Source of the DNA: Beijerinckiaceae bacterium
GTDB lineage: Bacteria; Pseudomonadota; Alphaproteobacteria; Rhizobiales; Beijerinckiaceae
Direction: 5' to 3'
Length of the DNA stretch: 64,000 bases
NCBI GenBank assembly: GCA_027533425.1
Contig: JAPZUD010000004.1
Location: 248,001-312,000 of the forward strand
Shown here: positions 59,705 through 64,000 of the stretch, one piece after another
Layout: each line of letters starts with the position of its first letter
Numbering within the stretch: position 1 is the first letter of the stretch
Program-made: the position numbers and the translations under genes
The notes under the pieces: generated by a model
Databases searched by the model: none
What the model saw: only the letters and a program-made list of their open reading frames with translations
What the model was told of the DNA's origin: nothing

Positions 59705-59849
59705 CGCATGGGCCGGGCAGGCAGCCCATCCCATGGCTGTCATGCTGCGCCGAACCCGCGCCGGGTGCTGTGGTCTTTGTCACTCAGGGCAGAAATCCGG
59801 CCGCATGGCGCGGTCGGAATACAGGTGGATGCGCCCGGAACTCGGCCGC

Positions 59850-60974
59850 TCAGCGCGTCTTCCGATTGTAGATGTAATTGTCGTAGCTCGCGTCGCCCAC
59901 GCGGGCATAGAGCTCGTTCTCCTCGAGGAACTTCTTCCAGTGCGGATAGATCTTCGCGAAATCGGGGCTCTTGGCGCGGAGTTCCTCGAAGGTCTTGAAA
60001 GAGGCGTCATAGGCCGCATCGAGGATCTGTTGGGAGAAGAAGCGGATCTTGGCACCGGCCGCGGCAAGCTGGCGAAGGCCACCGGAATTGATCGTGTCGT
60101 AATGCGCGACATGGCCCGTCCAGGTCGCGGTGGCGGCCGCCTCGAGGATCGCCTTGTAATGCTTGGGCAACTCGTCCCATTTGGCCTTGTTGATGAAAGC
60201 CATGATGGTAGCCTGCGGCTCCCACCAGCCCGGCGCATAGTAATAGGGCGCGACCTTGTGCAGCCCGAATTTGAAATCATCATAGGGGCCGGCCCATTCG
60301 GCGGCATCGATCGTGCCGCGCTCGAGCGCCGGGTAGATATCGCCCGGCGGCAATTGCTGGGGCACCACGCCCAGCTTGGACATGACCGTGCCGCCCAGGC
60401 CGGGAATTCGCATCTTCAAGCCCTTGAGGTCGTCCAGAGTGTTGATTTCCTTGCGGAAAAACCCTCCCATCTGAGCCGTCGAATTGCCGACCGGCAGCCC
60501 GTGCGTACCCCGCGCATTGAAGAACTCGTTCAGCAGCGCCAGGCCGCCGCCCTTGAACAGCCAGGCCGCCTGGCCACGGGTATTGAAGCCAAACGGCAGC
60601 GTCGAGCCGAAGGCATAGGCAGGGTCCTTGCCGAACGAGTAATAGGACAGCGTGAAGGCGCATTCGACCGTTCCGGCCTCCGCCGCATCGAGGACGGCCG
60701 GCCCGCCGGGCACGATCTCGCCGGCGCTGAAACGCTGGATCTGGAATTTCCCGTCCGTTGAATCCGCAACACGCCGGGCAAAGTCATTCGCGGCCTCGAC
60801 GACGGAATCCACCGTCCGCGGCACGAACATCGGCATGCGCCATGTCAGGGCCGGATTGCTCTGTGCAATGGCCGGCGCCGCGATCGCCGTGCCGGCGGCC
60901 GCCGCCCCGCCCACCAGCATGTGCCGCCGCGAAGTCCCGGGCGCGGTCGTGCCGGCCCCCTTGGTGTCCGTCAT
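59850..60974 (-). CDS. TRAP transporter substrate-binding protein (DctP, monocarboxylate/aromatic type)
   Basis: 374 residues with a twin-arginine signal (TSRRHMLVGGAAAAGTAI). Blocks WRMPMFVPRTVDSVV, GLKMRIPGLGGTVMSKLG and AAEWAGPYDDFKFGLHK are like TRAP proteins for 2-oxo acids or aromatic monocarboxylates. No TRAP permease genes are in the window near it, so it must share permeases encoded elsewhere. Its promoter carries the same operator arms as the crotonase promoter. AGGGAGG precedes the start. Confidence 0.92.
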   Translation of the reverse strand: MTDTKGAGTTAPGTSRRHMLVGGAAAAGTAIAAPAIAQSNPALTWRMPMFVPRTVDSVVEAANDFARRVADSTDGKFQIQRFSAGEIVPGGPAVLDAAEAGTVECAFTLSYYSFGKDPAYAFGSTLPFGFNTRGQAAWLFKGGGLALLNEFFNARGTHGLPVGNSTAQMGGFFRKEINTLDDLKGLKMRIPGLGGTVMSKLGVVPQQLPPGDIYPALERGTIDAAEWAGPYDDFKFGLHKVAPYYYAPGWWEPQATIMAFINKAKWDELPKHYKAILEAAATATWTGHVAHYDTINSGGLRQLAAAGAKIRFFSQQILDAAYDASFKTFEELRAKSPDFAKIYPHWKKFLEENELYARVGDASYDNYIYNRKTR

Positions 60975-61012
60975 GGTCGTCCTCCCTTCGAATGCGGCTT
61001 ATGCCGGCTATT

Positions 61013-61047
61013 TCGTTATAGGATATGACGACCTTTGGATTTGTCAA
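61013..61047 (-). promoter_or_regulatory. Promoter and MarR-type operator of the TRAP binding-protein gene
   Basis: On the minus strand TTGACA (61047-61042) and TATCCT (61025-61020) are 16 bases apart, a good sigma70-like promoter for the gene starting at 60974. The inverted repeat TCGTTAT-N5-ATGACGA (61013-61031) covers the -10. The same arms with the same spacing occur at 61671-61689. Confidence 0.68.
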
Positions 61048-61055
61048 TCTGGCGC

Positions 61056-61571
61056 CTATTCCGGTGGCGGTGTCTCGCCGGAATTCACCTTGGCAAGACG
61101 GATCAGCGGCGCGAACAGCTTTTCATAGGCCTCGATGCCGATTGCCTCGCGCAGCTTGGTCTCATGCTCTTCGGACAGCCTGTCCAGCTCGGAATAGGCC
61201 AGCTTGCCGGCAGGTGTCAGGTGCAGGGCGAGCGAGCGCTTGTCACCCGGAATCGCGCGCCGCTCGACGAAGCCCCGCTGCTCGAGTTCCCGCACCAGGG
61301 CAACGAAATTCGCCTTCTTGATCGCCAGCGCCTCGGCAACCCGGGTTTGCGAAAGGCCTGGATTGCGGGCAATGATGACGAGCGCCGAATACTGCGCGGG
61401 GCTGATCTGTGCTGCGCTCATCGTCTGGAAGAAACTCTGGAAGATGGCGATCTGGGCCCGCCGGACAACATAACCGAGGCGCCGCGTGAGCGGGCCGAAA
61501 TCCAGCTCGGAATCGAAGGTTTCCCGGGATGGGTCGGCGGCAGTCGCAGGCGGGTTCGACGTCTTCGGCAT
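61056..61571 (-). CDS. MarR-family regulator of the hydroxycinnamate module
   Basis: 171 residues from the ATG at 61571; an upstream TTG at 61625 is less likely. The winged helix-turn-helix is at about residues 70-115 (LSQTRVAEALAIKKANFVALVRELEQ, key helix AIKKANFVALVREL), with the wing RRAIPGDKRSLALHLT. Closely linked genes for a crotonase and feruloyl-CoA synthase suggest a CouR/FerR-type repressor released by a hydroxycinnamoyl-CoA. Both flanking promoters carry the likely operator. Confidence 0.88.
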   Translation of the reverse strand: MPKTSNPPATAADPSRETFDSELDFGPLTRRLGYVVRRAQIAIFQSFFQTMSAAQISPAQYSALVIIARNPGLSQTRVAEALAIKKANFVALVRELEQRGFVERRAIPGDKRSLALHLTPAGKLAYSELDRLSEEHETKLREAIGIEAYEKLFAPLIRLAKVNSGETPPPE

Positions 61572-61656
61572 GGGTGCTCTCGAAACGGGTGCCGCCTCTT
61601 GTGCCCGATCTGGCCGACGGGTCAACCGCCGGCCTGTCCGGCCCCCGGTCCCTCCC

Positions 61657-61690
61657 TTGACCTCTGTATATCGTTATGCTTTATGACGAT
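61657..61690 (+). promoter_or_regulatory. Promoter and MarR-type operator of the crotonase-ligase operon
   Basis: TTGACC (61657-61662) with TTTATG 17 bases on forms the likely promoter. The repeat TCGTTAT-N5-ATGACGA (61671-61689), flanked by A and T that extend the symmetry, covers the -10. The arms are identical to the site at 61013-61031. Confidence 0.68.
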
Positions 61691-61729
61691 CATGAAGGTC
61701 GCGTCACGAAGCCGGCGCGAGGAGGGCTC

Positions 61730-62515
61730 ATGACGGATCATCTGCCGCCGACGCTGGGGCTCGAACGGGATGGCCTGGTTGCCCTGCTGGCGCTGAACCG
61801 CGCCGAGAAGCGGAATGCTCTCGACGACCGCACGATCCTCGGCCTTGCCGCGTTTTTCCGCAACCTGCCGGACGGCGTGCGTGCGGTGGTGATCCATGGG
61901 TGCGGCGACCATTTCTGCGCCGGCCTCGATCTCGGCGAGGTCACAGGCGAGACCGATCTCTTCAAGGGCATCCTGCATTCGCGCATGTGGCACGAGGCCT
62001 TCCGGGCGATCCAGTTCGCGGCGGTGCCGGTCTTCACGGTGTTGCATGGGGCTGTCGTGGGTGGAGGCTTCGAGCTGGCCGCCGCCTCCCATATCCGCGT
62101 GGCGGAAACCTCGGCTTACTTCGCCCTGCCGGAAGGGCAGCGCGGCATCTTCCTGGGCGGCGGCGGCTCGATGCGCATCCCCCGGCTGATCGGCGTGCCG
62201 ATGGTGCAGGACCTGATGCTCACCGGGCGCACCCTTTCGGCCGAGGAGGGGCACCGCATGGGCGCGGCGCAATATCTGGTCCCCGTTGGCGAAGGCAGGG
62301 CAAAGGCAGTGGAACTCGCCCACAAGGCCGCAGGCAATGCGCGCATGACGAATTACGCTGTGCTCCAGGCGCTGCCGCATATCGCGGAATCGAGCCCCGA
62401 AGCAGGTCTGTTCACGGAATCGCTCATGGCGGCGGTCGCGGAGGCGACGCCGGAAGCCCAGGAGCGCCTCCGCGCCTTTCTGGAGAAGCGGGCGCGGAAG
62501 ATCACGCCTGGCTGA
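61730..62515 (+). CDS. Crotonase-family protein, probable hydroxycinnamoyl-CoA hydratase/lyase
   Basis: 261 residues. The oxyanion-hole blocks are GDHFCAGLDLGEV and HGAVVGGGFELAAAS; the second acid region is FALPEGQRGIFLGGGGS. The gene lies between a MarR regulator and a feruloyl-CoA synthase, which points to hydration, perhaps with chain cleavage, of feruloyl- or p-coumaroyl-CoA. Sequence alone does not separate a simple hydratase from a hydratase-lyase. GAGGAGGG precedes the start. Confidence 0.85.
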   Translation: MTDHLPPTLGLERDGLVALLALNRAEKRNALDDRTILGLAAFFRNLPDGVRAVVIHGCGDHFCAGLDLGEVTGETDLFKGILHSRMWHEAFRAIQFAAVPVFTVLHGAVVGGGFELAAASHIRVAETSAYFALPEGQRGIFLGGGGSMRIPRLIGVPMVQDLMLTGRTLSAEEGHRMGAAQYLVPVGEGRAKAVELAHKAAGNARMTNYAVLQALPHIAESSPEAGLFTESLMAAVAEATPEAQERLRAFLEKRARKITPG

Positions 62516-62589
62516 TCCGTAACAACGGGCCAGCCATTGCAGACAGGGCGCAGCCGGCGACAGAACCGGTCTGGCCCGAGGGAGGGACC

Positions 62590-64000
62590 ATGGCTGCTTT
62601 TCGGGATGTTGCCCTCGGCGTTCTGACACCCCTCCTTGAGGATAGGCCGGCAGGCGTGCAGCTCGTCCGCTCGCGGGAGACGCTGGATGTCCTGCCGGAC
62701 CGCATGACCGATGCGCTCGATCACTGGGCGCTTGCTGCGCCGGACCGGGTGTTCCTCGCCCAGCGCGACCGTGGCGGAGACTGGCGCAAGCTGACTTTTG
62801 CCGAGGCGCATTCGGCTTCGTCCCGCATCGCATCGGCGTTGATCCGACGCCGGGTCTCGGCCGAGCGCCCGGTTGCCATCCTCTCTGGAAACGATATCGA
62901 GCAGGGCCTTCTGGTACTGGCAGCGATGCGGATCGGCGTGCCTGTGGCGCCGGTTTCGCCCGCTTATTCGCTCGTTTCCACCGATTTCGAGAAGCTGCGC
63001 TACATTCTCGGCAAACTGACGCCGGGCATGATCTTCGTCGCGCGGGCGGCCCCGTTCGAGCGGGCCCTGCGGGCGGTTGCGCCGCCGGATTGCGAGATCG
63101 TCTGCACCGAGGGGCGGATCAACGGCCTGCCGACCACGCCGTTCGCGGCCCTTCTCGAAGGTGACGGGACGGATGCCCGCGTCGCGGCCGCGCATGCGGC
63201 GGTCGGGCTGGAGACCATCGCCAAGGTGCTGTTCACCTCGGGCTCGACCGGGCAGCCCAAGGGGGTGATCAACACCCACCGGATGCTCAACGCCAACCAG
63301 GCCATGCTGAAACACTGGCTGCCTTTCGTGAGGGACGAGCCGCCGGTCCTGGTCGACTGGCTGCCCTGGCACCATACTTTTGGCGGCAACCACAATTTCG
63401 GCCTCGCCCTGAGCAACGGCGGTTCGCTCTACATTGACCATGGCAAGCCGCTGCCGGGCGGTATCGAGGAGACCGTGCGCAATCTCAAGGAGATCGCACC
63501 GACCTTCTACCTCAACGTGCCCAAGGGGTTCGAGGAGCTTGTCGCCCGGCTCCGCACCGACAGCGCCCTGCGGGACAGCTATTTCAGCCGGCTGCGGGCC
63601 AATTTCTATGCCGGCGCCGGCCTGCCGCCGCATGTTGCCAAGGCCCTTGACGAGATCGCCGTCGAGACGATCGGCGAGCGCATCCTGATGGTCACCGGCC
63701 TTGGTGCAACCGAGACCGCGCCGGCAGCCCTGGCCTGCACCAAGGAAACCGCCCGGCCGGGCCTTGTCGGCCTGCCGCTGCCGGGGCTGGAGCTGAAGCT
63801 GGTGCCGAATGCCGGCAAGCTGGAAGCAAGGCTCCGCGGTCCGACGATCATGCCCGGCTACTGGCGCGACCCGGTCCAGACAGCGAAGGCCTTTGACGAG
63901 GAAGGCTTCTACTGCCTCGGCGACGCCCTGCGCTATGCCGAGCCCGGCCGGCCGGAAGGCGGCTTCATCTTTGATGGCCGCGTCTCGGAGGATTTCAAGC
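62590..64000 (+). CDS. fcs: Feruloyl-CoA synthase, 3' end missing
   Basis: About 470 residues before the right edge; family members are usually near 600. The ANL P-loop VLFTSGSTGQPKGVINTH is near residue 215, and the substrate region DWLPWHHTFGGNHNFG is typical of feruloyl-CoA synthases, as is YAGAGLPPHVAKAL. MVTGLGATETAP is the adenylate strand. It activates hydroxycinnamates as CoA thioesters for the upstream crotonase. GGAGGG precedes the ATG at 62590. Arms CGGGCCAG (62526-62533) and CTGGCCCG (62571-62578) could fold just before that site. Confidence 0.92.
   Translation, partial: MAAFRDVALGVLTPLLEDRPAGVQLVRSRETLDVLPDRMTDALDHWALAAPDRVFLAQRDRGGDWRKLTFAEAHSASSRIASALIRRRVSAERPVAILSGNDIEQGLLVLAAMRIGVPVAPVSPAYSLVSTDFEKLRYILGKLTPGMIFVARAAPFERALRAVAPPDCEIVCTEGRINGLPTTPFAALLEGDGTDARVAAAHAAVGLETIAKVLFTSGSTGQPKGVINTHRMLNANQAMLKHWLPFVRDEPPVLVDWLPWHHTFGGNHNFGLALSNGGSLYIDHGKPLPGGIEETVRNLKEIAPTFYLNVPKGFEELVARLRTDSALRDSYFSRLRANFYAGAGLPPHVAKALDEIAVETIGERILMVTGLGATETAPAALACTKETARPGLVGLPLPGLELKLVPNAGKLEARLRGPTIMPGYWRDPVQTAKAFDEEGFYCLGDALRYAEPGRPEGGFIFDGRVSEDFK

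Noticed and set aside
1-64000. Looked for tRNA/rRNA genes, insertion-sequence ends, integrases, CRISPR repeats and riboswitches
   Set aside because: None was seen; no tRNA-like TPsiC block, transposase motif or regular short repeat array could be supported by reading.

Overview
This is a 64 kb stretch of GC-rich DNA with tightly packed genes and frequent ATGA/TGATG start-stop overlaps. It most likely comes from a metabolically versatile alphaproteobacterium. Three things support this: a cbb3-oxidase assembly operon (ccoGHIS) ending in hemN, a bchE-bchJ pair for bacteriochlorophyll synthesis behind a near-consensus FNR/FixK box, and a high density of TRAP and ABC uptake systems. bchE and bchJ point to a purple anoxygenic phototroph or an aerobic relative. 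The order and genus cannot be fixed from this sequence. I saw no rRNA, tRNA, insertion sequence, integrase or CRISPR array.

Layout. 1-4940: end of ccoG, then ccoH, ccoI, ccoS and hemN, closed by a hairpin terminator. 5163-14126: two converging surface-polysaccharide operons. One encodes an acyltransferase-like protein, an acyl carrier protein, an AMP-forming ligase and a PLP decarboxylase of the types usually linked to exosortase A. The other encodes a chain-length/co-polymerase protein with a degenerate kinase domain, a polymerase/ligase and a flippase. 14263-17540: a DCC-family protein, ferredoxin-NADP reductase, and a DUF3429 / SUMF1-fold / histidine-phosphatase trio. 17547-19862: the FNR box, bchE and bchJ. 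19872-22582: an exonuclease-CBS-DUF294 fusion and TrmO. 22800-28419: a TRAP transporter with a dihydrodipicolinate-synthase-family enzyme and an aldehyde dehydrogenase, probably the lower part of hydroxyproline catabolism. 28568-29932: an isolated TadG-like protein.

29964-37286: a sugar-type ABC operon with two hydroxyacid dehydrogenases and a divergent GntR regulator. 37317-39198: a LysR gene divergent from a short-chain dehydrogenase. 39244-43716: a TlpA-like thioredoxin divergent from a TAXI-type TRAP system with DUF1850. 43703-55072: a ten-gene minus-strand operon with one ABC transporter, two paralogous binding proteins, two dihydroorotase-like hydrolases, two further amidohydrolases, an ornithine-cyclodeaminase-family protein and a dehydrogenase, next to a divergent LysR gene. 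It reads as a dedicated route for importing and opening a cyclic amide or N-heterocycle, and it is the best candidate here for an undescribed catabolic system. 56080-59621: a LOG-family protein, an acetamidase/formamidase and an SGNH hydrolase. 59850-64000: a hydroxycinnamate module (TRAP binding protein, MarR regulator, crotonase, feruloyl-CoA synthase). The arms TCGTTAT-N5-ATGACGA occur at both promoters beside the MarR gene, which identifies a probable two-promoter regulon directly from sequence.
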